Shown: in pieces, positions 16,078 through 24,434 of the stretch | Position numbering within the stretch: the stretch's first letter is position 1 | Layout of the letters: each line of letters opens with the position of its first letter | NCBI RefSeq assembly: GCF_001183605.1 | Contig: NZ_LFXJ01000013.1 | Coordinates: 272,001-336,000, forward strand | DNA from: Lysinibacillus xylanilyticus | GTDB taxonomy: Bacteria; Bacillota; Bacilli; Bacillales_A; Planococcaceae | DNA: 64,000 nt | Direction: 5' to 3' | The notes under the pieces: generated by a model | Database searches by the model: none | What the model was told of the DNA's origin: nothing | Seen by the model: the letters and a program-made list of their open reading frames with translations, nothing else | Translations under genes and position numbers: made by a program

Positions 16078-17871
16078 ATGAATGCTATTACAATTGTAAT
16101 AGGTTCCATTTGTGTACTGATGATTAGCTATCGTTTGTATGGCATATTTTTCACAAAGAAGGTACTTAAGATAAAAGATGATACGCCCACCCCAGCACAC
16201 GCTATGGAAGATGGTAAAGACTATGTTCCGACGAATAAATGGGTAACATTTGGGCATCATTTTGCAGCGATTGCAGCAGCTGGACCGTTAGTCGGACCTA
16301 TTTTAGCTGCTCAATTTGGATATTTGCCAGGGCTCCTTTGGTTGTTAATTGGTGCGGTAATCGGTGGTGCAGTACATGATGCTGTAGTGTTATTCGCTTC
16401 TATGCGCCATGGAGGAAAGTCGTTATCAGAGGTTATGAAGAAGGAGTTAGGACCTGTTGCGGGATTCTGTACAGGCCTTGCAATGCTTTTCATTATTACA
16501 ATTACAATGGCCGGGCTATCGATGGTTGTCCTTGGTGCGTTGGAGCGAAATCCATGGGGAACTTTTGCGGTAGGGATTACTATTCCAATAGCGATGTTTG
16601 TTGGCATTGCTTATCGTAAAACAGGAAATTTAATTGTTACGTCAACAGTTGGCTTTATTTTGTTAATGATCGGTGTATTTATTGGACCAATGATTCAAGG
16701 AACGGCATTTGGTGATTTTTTAACGTTTGACCGTGATACTTTAGCTATTATTTTACCTATCTATGCATTCTTTGCGGCGGCATTACCTGTATGGCTCTTA
16801 TTAGCGCCGCGTGATTATTTAAGTAGTTTCATGAAAATCGGAGTATTTATTGCGTTAATCATCGGGGTCTTTTTCGTGAACCCTATCATCCAATTCCCAC
16901 CACTTACAGAGTTTATTCATGGTGGTGGTCCAGTAATTGCTGGTCCAGTATGGCCATTCGTCTCTATTACAATTGCCTGTGGGGCTATTTCTGGCTTCCA
17001 TGCGTTTGTAGGCTCTGGGACAACGCCGAAAATGATTGATCGCTGGGAAGACATTCGCATCGTAGGTTTCGGTGCTATGCTCGTAGAATCTTTAGTAGGT
17101 GTAATGGCTTTAATCGCAGCAACGGCTCTTCATCCTGCAGATTATTTTGCGATTAATTCAGCTCCAGCAGTATTTGCTACATTAGGAATGGAGCCGGTTC
17201 ATTTACATGCATTAGCCGAAAGTATTGGGATGGATTTAGAAGGTCGTACAGGTGGAGCTGTAACTCTAGCAGTTGGGATGACTGATATTTTCACGGGGAT
17301 TCCTTGGTTTGCTGAACTGTCTTCTTACTTCTATCAATTCGTTATCATGTTTGAAGCGGTCTTTATTTTAACGGCTATTGATGCTGGAACACGTGTAGCG
17401 CGCTATTTAATTCAAGATTTTGGCGGCAATGTCTACAAGCCACTGAAGCGTACAAATTGGCTTCCGGGTACAATCTTTGCAAGTGCACTTGCATGCTTTA
17501 TGTGGGGCTATTTATTGTATTCAGGAGATATTAGTTCGATTTGGGTATTATTTGGTGTGTCGAATCAGTTAATGGCGACAATCGGTTTAGTATGTGGGGT
17601 AACAATGGTCTTAAAAGTTGCAGATAAGCGAATCTACGCTTTAACATGTTTTATCCCATTAGCCTATCTATATGTCACTGTAAATGTAGCGGGCTTTTGG
17701 ATGATTAAAAATGTTTATTGGAATACAGCGGCAGCTGGTTACAATATGTTAAATGGTGTATTATCTGTTATTATGTTAAGTTTAGGCTTTATAATTGTAC
17801 TAGCAGCCATTAAAAAATGGGCAGAGCTTTGGAAGTCACCAAGATTTGTATTATCACAAACAGCTTCATAA
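16078..17871 (+). CDS. cstA: CstA-family carbon starvation / pyruvate transporter
   Basis: 597 residues with about 16 membrane segments. The N-terminal half has the CstA signature (DGKDYVPTNKWVTFGHHFAAIAAAGPLVGP, split here as FGHHFAAIAAAGPLVGP) and HDAVVLFASMRHGGKS; the C-terminal half carries GVSNQLMA and LPGTIFAS. E. coli members BtsT and CstA take up pyruvate, and other members have been linked to peptides. Being next to a BtsS/BtsR-like system strongly suggests pyruvate uptake. AAAAGGAG precedes the ATG. Confidence 0.88.
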   Translation: MNAITIVIGSICVLMISYRLYGIFFTKKVLKIKDDTPTPAHAMEDGKDYVPTNKWVTFGHHFAAIAAAGPLVGPILAAQFGYLPGLLWLLIGAVIGGAVHDAVVLFASMRHGGKSLSEVMKKELGPVAGFCTGLAMLFIITITMAGLSMVVLGALERNPWGTFAVGITIPIAMFVGIAYRKTGNLIVTSTVGFILLMIGVFIGPMIQGTAFGDFLTFDRDTLAIILPIYAFFAAALPVWLLLAPRDYLSSFMKIGVFIALIIGVFFVNPIIQFPPLTEFIHGGGPVIAGPVWPFVSITIACGAISGFHAFVGSGTTPKMIDRWEDIRIVGFGAMLVESLVGVMALIAATALHPADYFAINSAPAVFATLGMEPVHLHALAESIGMDLEGRTGGAVTLAVGMTDIFTGIPWFAELSSYFYQFVIMFEAVFILTAIDAGTRVARYLIQDFGGNVYKPLKRTNWLPGTIFASALACFMWGYLLYSGDISSIWVLFGVSNQLMATIGLVCGVTMVLKVADKRIYALTCFIPLAYLYVTVNVAGFWMIKNVYWNTAAAGYNMLNGVLSVIMLSLGFIIVLAAIKKWAELWKSPRFVLSQTAS

Positions 17872-17882
17872 TGAAAAGCAAG

Positions 17883-17928
17883 AAACTATTGGAAATTAGT
17901 TGTATACTAGTTTTCAATAGTTTTTTTA
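17883..17928 (+). terminator. Terminator after cstA
   Basis: ACTATTGGAAA pairs with TTTTCAATAGT, followed by TTTTTTT. Confidence 0.8.
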
Positions 17929-17961
17929 TTGCTAAAATATGGATAATAACCATGACATGTG

Positions 17962-18305
17962 GTTGATTTCCGTTCCGACTGGGCGCTTTGTTGCTGACGC
18001 TTCGCTTTCGCACAGATAAAACATTTGCCGCTGACGCTTCGCTTTCGCGCAGAGCAGAGCTTCCTGGGGGGCGTCCGATGAGCCGCTTTTATTGTTGCTG
18101 TCGCTTTGCTTTCGCACAGATAAAACATTTGCTGCCGCTACGTTAGCACTACGCTTTCGCACAGAAAACATCCGCTGCGCTCCAGGGTCTCGGGCCAACA
18201 CGATGTTGGTCACGAAGGCGTTATCACAGGATGTGATGGTCTTAGCCTTCGTTCCTCTATTATTGCTGATCCCCAAGGAGTCGCCCAGTCTCCACTCCAA
18301 TCAAC
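17962..18305. repeat. Long MITE-like element, copy 2
   Basis: About 344 bp, same ends and same module order as copy 1 at 2610-2931: GTTGATTTCCGTTCC at the left, CGCTTCGCTTTCGC modules, GCAGAGCTTCCTGGGG, GGCGTCCGATGAGCCGCTT, GTTGGTCACGAAGGCG and a right end inverted to the left. It has one more TTTCGC module than copy 1. ORFs that run through it in several frames are not genes. Confidence 0.75.
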
Positions 18306-18386
18306 TTATATCATAGCAAATGTTAGTTACTACTAATTTTTGGCAATAATCCTTTTTATTTTAGGAATTCACATAAATGTACAATG

Positions 18387-18484
18387 TGCATCCCGTGGAG
18401 TGAACAGCTCCTGCGAACTGTATTGTGTAAATGAAATGCAGTGACAGGAGTAAGTGTTTTACGTAGTGGAGAGTGAGGGATGCA
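18387..18484. repeat. Inverted-repeat element, third type
   Basis: TGCATCCC (18387-18394) and GGGATGCA (18477-18484) bound a 98-bp element with an inner pair GCTCCTGCGAACTG / CAGTGACAGGAG. A further stretch (18485-18570) echoes the CGTTCTGTGATAACACC part of the long element. The rest of the 18306-18712 gap holds nothing I can name. Confidence 0.5.
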
Positions 18485-18712
18485 TGTTAAAGGAACGAAG
18501 GTTAAAAACATCACGTTCTGTGATAACACCTTTGTTTTGCCGCTTCGCTTTCATATAAAAAACACACCTTGCCATAAGGGGTGTCTATCTGTAATGGAAT
18601 ATACTTAATGATTGTCCAAAATATGACGAACAAGCGAAATCAAGGATATGCTAATTGAAAGCATTGTAGTAATCATGTAAACTAATGAGAGGAAAACGGA
18701 GGTTATACATAC

Positions 18713-19042
18713 ATGGATGGTCCAGTTTCATTAGTACAGTTAATCATTTCAATTTTGTTATTTTTCGTCATGTTCTTTGGTATTGGATTTTTATTGAATA
18801 TGCTTCTGCGAATGACATGGTTAATGGCAATAGTGTATCCAATTGTTGTTATCTTTATTGTCGATGATGTAAGCTTTTTAGATTATTTTTTCAAGCCAGG
18901 TTCCGCATTTCCAGCACTTTTAGATAAGTTGCAAGCACTGCATTTAGTAGATATTTCAATCTTATCTGGTGGCTTTGCCGGTTCAATTGTTGCGGGAATT
19001 GTCATGATTTATTTGCGTAAAAGTGGTTATCGAATGTTTTAA
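18713..19042 (+). CDS. yuiB: YuiB family membrane protein
   Basis: 109 residues. Three membrane segments (LIISILLFFVMFFGIGFLL, AIVYPIVVIFIV and SGGFAGSIVAGIVMIYL) and the conserved NMLLRMTWLMA. Function unknown; it neighbours yuiD and the leucyl aminopeptidase gene as in B. subtilis. CGGAGG precedes the ATG. Its TAA stop is the first triplet of a repeat element and lies inside a 20-bp hairpin stem. Confidence 0.8.
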   Translation: MDGPVSLVQLIISILLFFVMFFGIGFLLNMLLRMTWLMAIVYPIVVIFIVDDVSFLDYFFKPGSAFPALLDKLQALHLVDISILSGGFAGSIVAGIVMIYLRKSGYRMF

Positions 19043-19207
19043 CTTCTTTCAGCGGATGTTTAGTCATCCGCTGAAAGAAGTTAATGCCTCCGGCGGATGT
19101 CACGGAATCGGAAAGGAGTTCTTTGTGCTAGCATAAAGCTGATTCCGGACGCAATTATGCCGAGGCATAATTGATCTTCTTTCAGCGGGTGTTCTAACAT
19201 TCGCTGA
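19040..19207 (+). repeat. Dispersed repeat with a perfect palindromic head
   Basis: The head AACTTCTTTCAGCGGATG (19041-19058) pairs perfectly with CATCCGCTGAAAGAAGTT (19065-19082). A CGGCGGATGTCACGGAATCG block and the tail GATTCCGGACGCAATTATGC with its hairpin follow to 19175, and then a second head (CTTCTTTCAGCGGGTG) to 19207. Confidence 0.8.
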
Positions 19208-19219
19208 TTTTTTTTGAAT

Positions 19220-19358
19220 GTTTCCGATAAATCGTGAAAAGCTTCTGATAAAACGTGAAAAGCTTCCGATAAAATCACAAAAGTTTCCGATAAATCGTGA
19301 AAAGCTTCTGATAAAATCACAAAAGTTTCCGATAAAACGTGAAATGTTTCCGATAAAT
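19220..19358. repeat. 21-bp tandem repeat, about 6.6 copies
   Basis: Units start at 19220, 19241, 19262, 19283, 19304, 19325 and 19346, each of the form G(T/C)TTC(C/T)GATAAA followed by TCGTGAAAA or ATCACAAAA. The period is a multiple of three, so several frames stay open on both strands and give heptad-like peptides. No ribosome binding site supports translation. Confidence 0.8.
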
Positions 19359-19359
19359 A

Positions 19360-19399
19360 AAAAACACATCCTCGATATGAGGATGTGTCTCTTTTCACA
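19360..19399 (-). terminator. Terminator of yuiD
   Basis: ACACATCCTC/GAGGATGTGT hairpin with a T run on the minus strand. Confidence 0.75.
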
Positions 19400-19877
19400 A
19401 AATAAACTGGTATGTGATGATGGCGATAAAAATGCCAGTTAATGCCCCGAAAAATACCTCGCTCCGTTTATGGCCTAGCAATGTTTTTAGCTCTTCCATT
19501 TTTTCTTGCCCATCCATTTGTGGCCATTTCTTTAAATCATGAAGCAATGTTTGAAAGTCTTTACGCAGTTGATTTAATACAGCTGCATGCTGACCCGCCT
19601 GATAGCGTACACCACTCGCATCATACATGACGATAAATGAAAACATAGCGGCTACGGCAAAAATTGGGGAATCTAATCCTGTTTCATAGGCAATAGAGGT
19701 TGTAAGTCCTGTTACGGAAGCGGAGTGTGAACTAGGCATTCCCCCGGTGGAAGTAAATAATCCCCAGTTAATCTTTCTTGTCATTAAAAAATGAATAGGG
19801 ATTTTAACAAACTGTGCAAAGAGGACTGCAAAAAGGGCAACGAGTAAAGGGGTATTTTGAAGTAAACTCATAATCAT
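19395..19877 (-). CDS. yuiD: Divergent PAP2 family protein YuiD
   Basis: 160 residues from the ATG at 19877 (GAAGG upstream); GTG at 19889 is less likely. Membrane protein with the family motifs KIPIHFLMTRKINWGL, STGGMPSSHSASVTGL (catalytic-type Ser-His region) and RRSEVFFGALTGI-like KRSEVFFGALTG. A relative of PAP2 phosphatases with unknown substrate. It is divergent from pepA. Confidence 0.85.
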   Translation of the reverse strand: MIMSLLQNTPLLVALFAVLFAQFVKIPIHFLMTRKINWGLFTSTGGMPSSHSASVTGLTTSIAYETGLDSPIFAVAAMFSFIVMYDASGVRYQAGQHAAVLNQLRKDFQTLLHDLKKWPQMDGQEKMEELKTLLGHKRSEVFFGALTGIFIAIITYQFIL

Positions 19878-19990
19878 CACAACCTTCACTTATAATTGTC
19901 TTTATTATAACATTCATTATTTTCTAAAAGCTAAATATTACGCGTTTTCTGAAACTTAGGTATAATAGAAAAATGAATGGAGGAATTTAC

Positions 19991-21499
19991 ATGCATATTG
20001 TAAGAGAAGCAAAAACATTTGAAACGATTTCTACTGAGGTGTTAGTAGTAGGGGTCACTAAACATCGTGAGCAAATGCAGGATTGGGCAAGCTTTTCATC
20101 ATTTTATGGAGAAACCCTTGATGCGTGGATTAGTGCAGGGGATGTTTCTACTGAGCTAAAAAAAATTACGAAATTACCATTCTTGAAGAGTCACCCAAAT
20201 CTTAAACGTATTTTATTTGTTGGTTTAGATGAGCGTAAAAATTTAACAGAAGACGATGTTCGTGCAGCATTTGGATTGCTTGGCAAGGAACTAAGAACCT
20301 TAAAGGTTGAAGAATATTCCATTTGGCTTGAGTCGTTTACGACAGAGTCGATTACTGTAACAGATGTTGCCTTTTTAGCTGGTGAAGGAACGGGTCTTGG
20401 TTATTATTCAATTCCTCATTACAAAACAACATCAAATGAAGTAGAGAAACGTATTGACGCTGTTCACCTTGTGACTACAGCTAATGATTTAGATGAAGTT
20501 GTGGCAAGTTTTGAGGTTGGTGCTATTTATGCAAATGCAGTAAATGAAGCACGTAGCTTAATTAATTTACCACCAAACTTACTGACAGCGACAGACTTAG
20601 CCAATTACGCAGAGTCCCTTGCAGTCGAGTATGATTTTGAAGTGGAAATTTTAGATAAAGCACAAATAGAGGAGGTTGGTATGGGTGGTATTTTATGTGT
20701 CAATCAAGGCTCCCATGAAGAACCTCGTTTAATAACATTAAAATATAAAGCGACTGAAGGTTTTGAGGATCCGATTGGCCTTGTCGGCAAAGGAGTTACG
20801 TATGATACAGGTGGCTATTCCTTAAAGCCAAGAGATGCAATGGTAGGCATGAAGGGCGATATGGGTGGTGCAGCAGCTGTGCTAGGTGCCATGAAAATCA
20901 TCGGTGAATTACGTCCTAATAAAAATGTCGTTGCAGTTATTGGTTCTACCGATAATATGGTATCTGACACAGCATTTAAGCCGGATGATGTCATTACGAC
21001 ATATAGCGGTAAGACGGTAGAAGTTTTAAATACCGATGCGGAAGGACGTTTAGTATTGGCAGATGCTACTACATATGCTAAGCAACAAGGAGCTACTTCC
21101 CTGATCGATGTTGCAACATTAACGGGTGGAGTAATTACTGCGCTTGGTATGGATAAAACAGGTGCACTTTCTAATGACGATGAATTCTTTGCTACTTTCA
21201 TGGAAGCTGCACAGGAGACTGATGAATTTGTGTGGCGCATGCCTTTAACAGAAAATGATAAAAAACGAATTCGTAAGTCAGACGTCGCTGATTTAAATAA
21301 CTCTCCTGGTCGTGATGGACACATGATTTTTGGAGGAGGCTTTGTTGGTGAGTTTGTTGGTGATACACCTTGGATTCACTTAGATATTGCGGGAACGTCA
21401 GATGCGATTGCTGTACATGACCTAGGCCCAAAAGGTGGTACAGGTGTAATGGTACGTACACTAGCTAATTTTGTGCAACGTTTAGGAGAAGAAAAATAG
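19991..21499 (+). CDS. pepA: Leucyl aminopeptidase (M17)
   Basis: 502 residues from the ATG at 19991, which has TGGAGGAA upstream; the frame extends a few codons further without support. The signature NTDAEGRL is present, as are GKGVTYDTGGYSLKP (metal Lys/Asp) and the C-terminal HLDIAGT. It removes N-terminal amino acids from peptides in the cytoplasm using two metal ions. It corresponds to YuiE. Confidence 0.9.
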   Translation: MHIVREAKTFETISTEVLVVGVTKHREQMQDWASFSSFYGETLDAWISAGDVSTELKKITKLPFLKSHPNLKRILFVGLDERKNLTEDDVRAAFGLLGKELRTLKVEEYSIWLESFTTESITVTDVAFLAGEGTGLGYYSIPHYKTTSNEVEKRIDAVHLVTTANDLDEVVASFEVGAIYANAVNEARSLINLPPNLLTATDLANYAESLAVEYDFEVEILDKAQIEEVGMGGILCVNQGSHEEPRLITLKYKATEGFEDPIGLVGKGVTYDTGGYSLKPRDAMVGMKGDMGGAAAVLGAMKIIGELRPNKNVVAVIGSTDNMVSDTAFKPDDVITTYSGKTVEVLNTDAEGRLVLADATTYAKQQGATSLIDVATLTGGVITALGMDKTGALSNDDEFFATFMEAAQETDEFVWRMPLTENDKKRIRKSDVADLNNSPGRDGHMIFGGGFVGEFVGDTPWIHLDIAGTSDAIAVHDLGPKGGTGVMVRTLANFVQRLGEEK

Positions 21500-21566
21500 A
21501 TTAGGCGATAGACATGTGATATATGTATCCTCCCACATACGATAGATTAAAAAAGGGAGGAAGTTT

Positions 21567-21758
21567 ATGACATTCTTCGGAGGTTATCCAGGAGGAGGAG
21601 GTTTATGGACAATCGGTGGGCCGTTTTTGGGAGGGTTTTTAGGAAGTTTTCTTGGATCACAGTTTAGCCCATATCCATTTTATCCGCCGTTCTATCGTCC
21701 ATTTCCGCCATTTTACCGACCTGGTCCACCATTTAGACACCATTTTAGACCATATTAA
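21567..21758 (+). CDS. Gly/Pro/Tyr/Phe-rich miniprotein
   Basis: 63 residues after AAAGGGAGGA. The first half is glycine-rich and hydrophobic (GGPFLGGFLGSFLGSQF), the second half repeats YPPFYRPFPPFYRPGPP and ends HHFRPY. Proteins of this kind in spore formers are often coat or envelope components, but this is a guess from composition. A terminator follows. Confidence 0.65.
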   Translation: MTFFGGYPGGGGLWTIGGPFLGGFLGSFLGSQFSPYPFYPPFYRPFPPFYRPGPPFRHHFRPY

Positions 21759-21792
21759 TTCAAATAAGACATAGATTTCAATGAAAATATAT

Positions 21793-21831
21793 AACCAGTT
21801 GTCGGCAATAATAACGACACCTGGTTTTTTC
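21793..21831 (+). terminator. Terminator after the miniprotein gene
   Basis: AACCAGTTGTCG pairs with CGACACCTGGTT, followed by T6. Confidence 0.8.
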
Positions 21832-21878
21832 TTTAGTTAAATTAAATAAATATCAGATTCTAGTCATTAAATAAAGTG

Positions 21879-21907
21879 TTGACAGAATATACTAAATTAT
21901 TTATTAT
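21879..21907 (+). promoter_or_regulatory. Sigma-A promoter of the siroheme/sulfite reductase operon
   Basis: TTGACA (21879-21884), 17 bp, TATTAT (21902-21907). The transcript would begin near 21914, giving a leader of about 130 bases with the stem-loop and terminator described next. Confidence 0.7.
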
Positions 21908-21936
21908 TCTTATTGTATTACTAAGAATTAAATACG

Positions 21937-21960
21937 TAGCTGACTAGCAAACTAGAGGCT
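21937..21960 (+). promoter_or_regulatory. Sulfur-leader stem-loop, copy 1
   Basis: AGCTGA, then the small hairpin CTAG-CAAA-CTAG, then AGAGGC. The final AGGC is the first strand of the following terminator stem, so the outer pairing GCT/GGC and the terminator are mutually exclusive. The same architecture precedes cysH and, in variant form, sbp. Confidence 0.55.
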
Positions 21961-22012
21961 CTTATTATTCGCAGGCATTGCTCTGCCTATGGATAATTTG
22001 AGTCCTTTTTTT
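21957..22012 (+). terminator. Leader terminator before cobA
   Basis: GGCTCTTATTATTCGCAGGC pairs imperfectly with GCCTATGGATAATTTGAGTC (inner stem AGGCA/TGCCT), followed by TTTTTTT. Being upstream of the first gene it must be regulatory. Confidence 0.7.
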
Positions 22013-22046
22013 ATCTCTAGGGAAAGACGAAAGGGAGTGAAATCAA

Positions 22047-22823
22047 ATGGGGAAAGTTTTTATAGTGGGTGCTGGGCCTGGCGATGTTGATCTTATCACA
22101 GTAAAAGGATTACGGTGTATCGAATGTGCTGATGTCATCCTGTATGACAGACTCATTAATAAGAATTTACTATCCTATGCTAAACGAGAGGCTAAACTTA
22201 TCTTTTGTGGTAAGCTACCTCAGCAGCACGCCATGATTCAAGAGCAAATTAATCAATCACTTGTTAACTATGCACAGCAAGGATTGATTGTGACGAGATT
22301 AAAGGGAGGCGACCCATTCGTTTTTGGAAGGGGGGCTGAGGAAGCTGAGGTACTAGCGCAGCATAATATTCCATTTGAAATTGTGCCTGGCATTACTTCA
22401 GGGATAGCGGTGCCGGCATATGCAGGGATTCCTGTTACACATCGTGATTTAAGCTCAAGTTTTGCAATGGTTACTGGGCATATGAGAGAGGGCAAGGATG
22501 ATGGAATTCAATGGGAAAGTCTTGCAAAAGGGATCGATACGATTGCTATTTATATGGGGGTCGGTAACCTTCCCTATATCCGTCAGCAACTACTTAAATA
22601 TGGGCGAGATAAAGAAACACCAATAGCACTCATCCATTGGGGTACATTTTCTCAACAAAAAACAGTCACGGGAACTTTAGCTAATATTGAAGAACTAGTC
22701 CAGCGAGAAAATATTCAAAACCCAAGCATAATTGTAGTAGGAAAAGTTGTTACTTTGAGGGAAACAATTCAATGGTTTGAACAAAACATTCCGCAGCCAC
22801 AGTTAGCAGAAGTTTCTTTGTAA
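22047..22823 (+). CDS. cobA: Uroporphyrinogen-III C-methyltransferase
   Basis: 258 residues, single-domain SUMT. Motifs: GAGPGDVDLITVKG near the N terminus, VTRLKGGDPFVFGRG near residue 85 and PGITSGIAVPAYAGIPVTHR near residue 115. It methylates uroporphyrinogen III twice with SAM to make precorrin-2, the first step to siroheme for sulfite reductase. A short intergenic gap (12 bases) links it to sirB. GGGAGTG precedes the ATG. Confidence 0.93.
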   Translation: MGKVFIVGAGPGDVDLITVKGLRCIECADVILYDRLINKNLLSYAKREAKLIFCGKLPQQHAMIQEQINQSLVNYAQQGLIVTRLKGGDPFVFGRGAEEAEVLAQHNIPFEIVPGITSGIAVPAYAGIPVTHRDLSSSFAMVTGHMREGKDDGIQWESLAKGIDTIAIYMGVGNLPYIRQQLLKYGRDKETPIALIHWGTFSQQKTVTGTLANIEELVQRENIQNPSIIVVGKVVTLRETIQWFEQNIPQPQLAEVSL

Positions 22824-22835
22824 GGATGTGGGTTC

Positions 22836-23573
22836 ATGCAAGCCATTTTATATATCGCCCATGGAAGTAGAGTAAAGGCAGGGGTGGAGCAAGCAGTAAA
22901 CTTTCTAAAGAGCGTACAACAGGAGATTGAAATACCGATTCAAGAAATTAGTTTTTTAGAACTCGCGACGCCGACAATTGCTGAAGGTATAGCAAGCTGT
23001 ATTAACCAAGGGGCTACAGCTATAGCGATCGTTCCTATTTTATTGCTTGCTGCTCAGCATGCAAAGCACGATATTCCAAGTGAGATTGATAAAGCAAAAA
23101 AACAGTATCCACAAGTGCGATTTACATACGGTGAACCACTTGGTGTCCATGAATTATTAATTGATACATTACAGACTAGAATTTTAGAAGCAGGGTGTCC
23201 TACTAAAGATGCAAGTGTTTTAGTTATAGGTCGTGGGAGTAGTGATCCTGCAGTAAAGAGAGATTTAGATAAAATTGCAACAAGACTACGTGATAAATAT
23301 GATTATGAAGCTGTAGACACATGCTTTCTATATGGCATGGGTCCTACGTTTGAAGAGTGGTTACAACAAGAGAATAAGGACAGTCAAGTATTTATAGTGC
23401 CGTATCTGTTGTTTACTGGGGTTTTGCGCCAAAACATAACAAAGCGATTACAAGATTATGAGAATAAGAACGTTATTTTATGTGAAAGTTTAGGCTATGA
23501 CGACAATGTAAGGAAAGTTTTAGTGGAACGTATTTATCAATTAATAAAATTTACTAAGAAAGGTGTTTTGTAA
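22836..23573 (+). CDS. sirB: Sirohydrochlorin ferrochelatase
   Basis: 245 residues of the CbiX/SirB type, two half-domains. AHGSRVKAGVEQ near the N terminus has the metal-binding His, with PILLLAAQHAKHD carrying the second His; the second half begins at VLVIGRGSSDP. It inserts iron into sirohydrochlorin to finish siroheme. A separate precorrin-2 dehydrogenase is not visible in this window. Its stop overlaps the yezD start by one base. Confidence 0.9.
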   Translation: MQAILYIAHGSRVKAGVEQAVNFLKSVQQEIEIPIQEISFLELATPTIAEGIASCINQGATAIAIVPILLLAAQHAKHDIPSEIDKAKKQYPQVRFTYGEPLGVHELLIDTLQTRILEAGCPTKDASVLVIGRGSSDPAVKRDLDKIATRLRDKYDYEAVDTCFLYGMGPTFEEWLQQENKDSQVFIVPYLLFTGVLRQNITKRLQDYENKNVILCESLGYDDNVRKVLVERIYQLIKFTKKGVL

Positions 23574-23722
23574 TGGTAGATAAAAGGACTGAAAATGTAA
23601 ATCTAGCATTAGATAATGTACGCCAAATTTTAAATACTGTGAGCCACGGATCGATTACATTGATTGTGCAAAATTCCTATGTGGTTCAAATTGAAAAGAA
23701 AGAAAAAATACGACTTCGATAA
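23573..23722 (+). CDS. yezD: YezD family (DUF2292) small protein
   Basis: 49 residues: MVDKRTENVNLALDNVRQIL then NTVSHGSITLIVQNSYVVQI and EKKEKIRLR. The pattern G(S)ITLxVQxxxVVQIExxEKIRL is typical of DUF2292 proteins, which accompany sulfur-assimilation genes in Bacillales and have no known activity. The start ATG shares one base with the TAA of sirB, so the two are coupled. Confidence 0.8.
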   Translation: MVDKRTENVNLALDNVRQILNTVSHGSITLIVQNSYVVQIEKKEKIRLR

Positions 23723-23724
23723 TT

Positions 23725-23760
23725 TTAACTTCTATCAGCGGGTGTCCAAACATCTGCTGC
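23725..23760 (+). repeat. Head of the repeat element carrying the tandem array
   Basis: TTAACTTCTATCAGCGGGTG then TCCAAACATCTGCTGC: the standard head of the dispersed repeat, three bases after the yezD stop. Confidence 0.7.
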
Positions 23761-24434
23761 TGACGCTACGTTAGCACTACGCTTTCGCGCAAAAAACATC
23801 TGCTGCTGACGCTACGTTAGCACTACGCTTTCGCGCAAAAAACATCTGCTGCTGACGCTACGTTAGCACTACGCTTTCGCGCAAAAAACATCTGCTGCTG
23901 ACGCTACGTTAGCACTACGCTTTCGCGCAAAAAACATCTGCTGCTGACGCTACGTTAGCACTACGCTTTCGCGCAAAAAACATCTGCTGCTGACGCTACG
24001 TTAGCACTACGCTTTCGCGCAAAAAACATCTGCTGCTGACGCTACGTTAGCACTACGCTTTCGCGCAAAAAACATCTGCTGCTGACGCTACGTTAGCACT
24101 ACGCTTTCGCGCAAAAAACATCTGCTGCTGACGCTACGTTAGCACTACGCTTTCGCGCAAAAAACATCTGCTGCTGACGCTACGTTAGCACTACGCTTTC
24201 GCGCAAAAAACATCTGCTGCTGACGCTACGTTAGCACTACGCTTTCGCGCAAAAAACATCTGCTGCTGACGCTACGTTAGCACTACGCTTTCGCGCAAAA
24301 AACATCTGCTGCTGACGCTACGTTAGCACTACGCTTTCGCGCAAAAAACATCTGCTGCTGACGCTACGTTAGCACTACGCTTTCGCGCAAAAAACATCTG
24401 CTGCTGACGCTACGCTTTCGGTACAAAAGACATC
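23761..24434 (+). repeat. 46-bp tandem array, 14 perfect copies plus a divergent one
   Basis: Units start every 46 bp from 23761 to 24359; I find no base difference among the 14 copies (23761-24404). Each reads TGACGCTACGTTAGCACTAC then GCTTTCGCGCAAAAAACATC then TGCTGC. A fifteenth copy from 24405 lacks the 11 bases TTAGCACTACG and drifts (GGTACAAAAGACATCCGCTG). There are no spacers, so it is not a CRISPR array. It sits inside the sulfite reductase operon. Confidence 0.95.

Noticed and set aside
17810..18316. Several overlapping ORFs of 60-120 codons
   Set aside because: They run through the long repeat element on both strands, have no ribosome binding sites and encode repetitive Arg/Ala/Ser-rich peptides. 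The same holds for 2542-2778, 45446-45679 and 62092-62283.
19081..19442. ORFs with heptad-like repeats such as SETFHDLSETF
   Set aside because: They arise from the 21-bp tandem repeat, whose period keeps all frames open; no start site supports any of them.
23761..24434. CRISPR array
   Set aside because: The 46-bp units follow each other without spacers and no cas genes are present; it is a pure tandem repeat.
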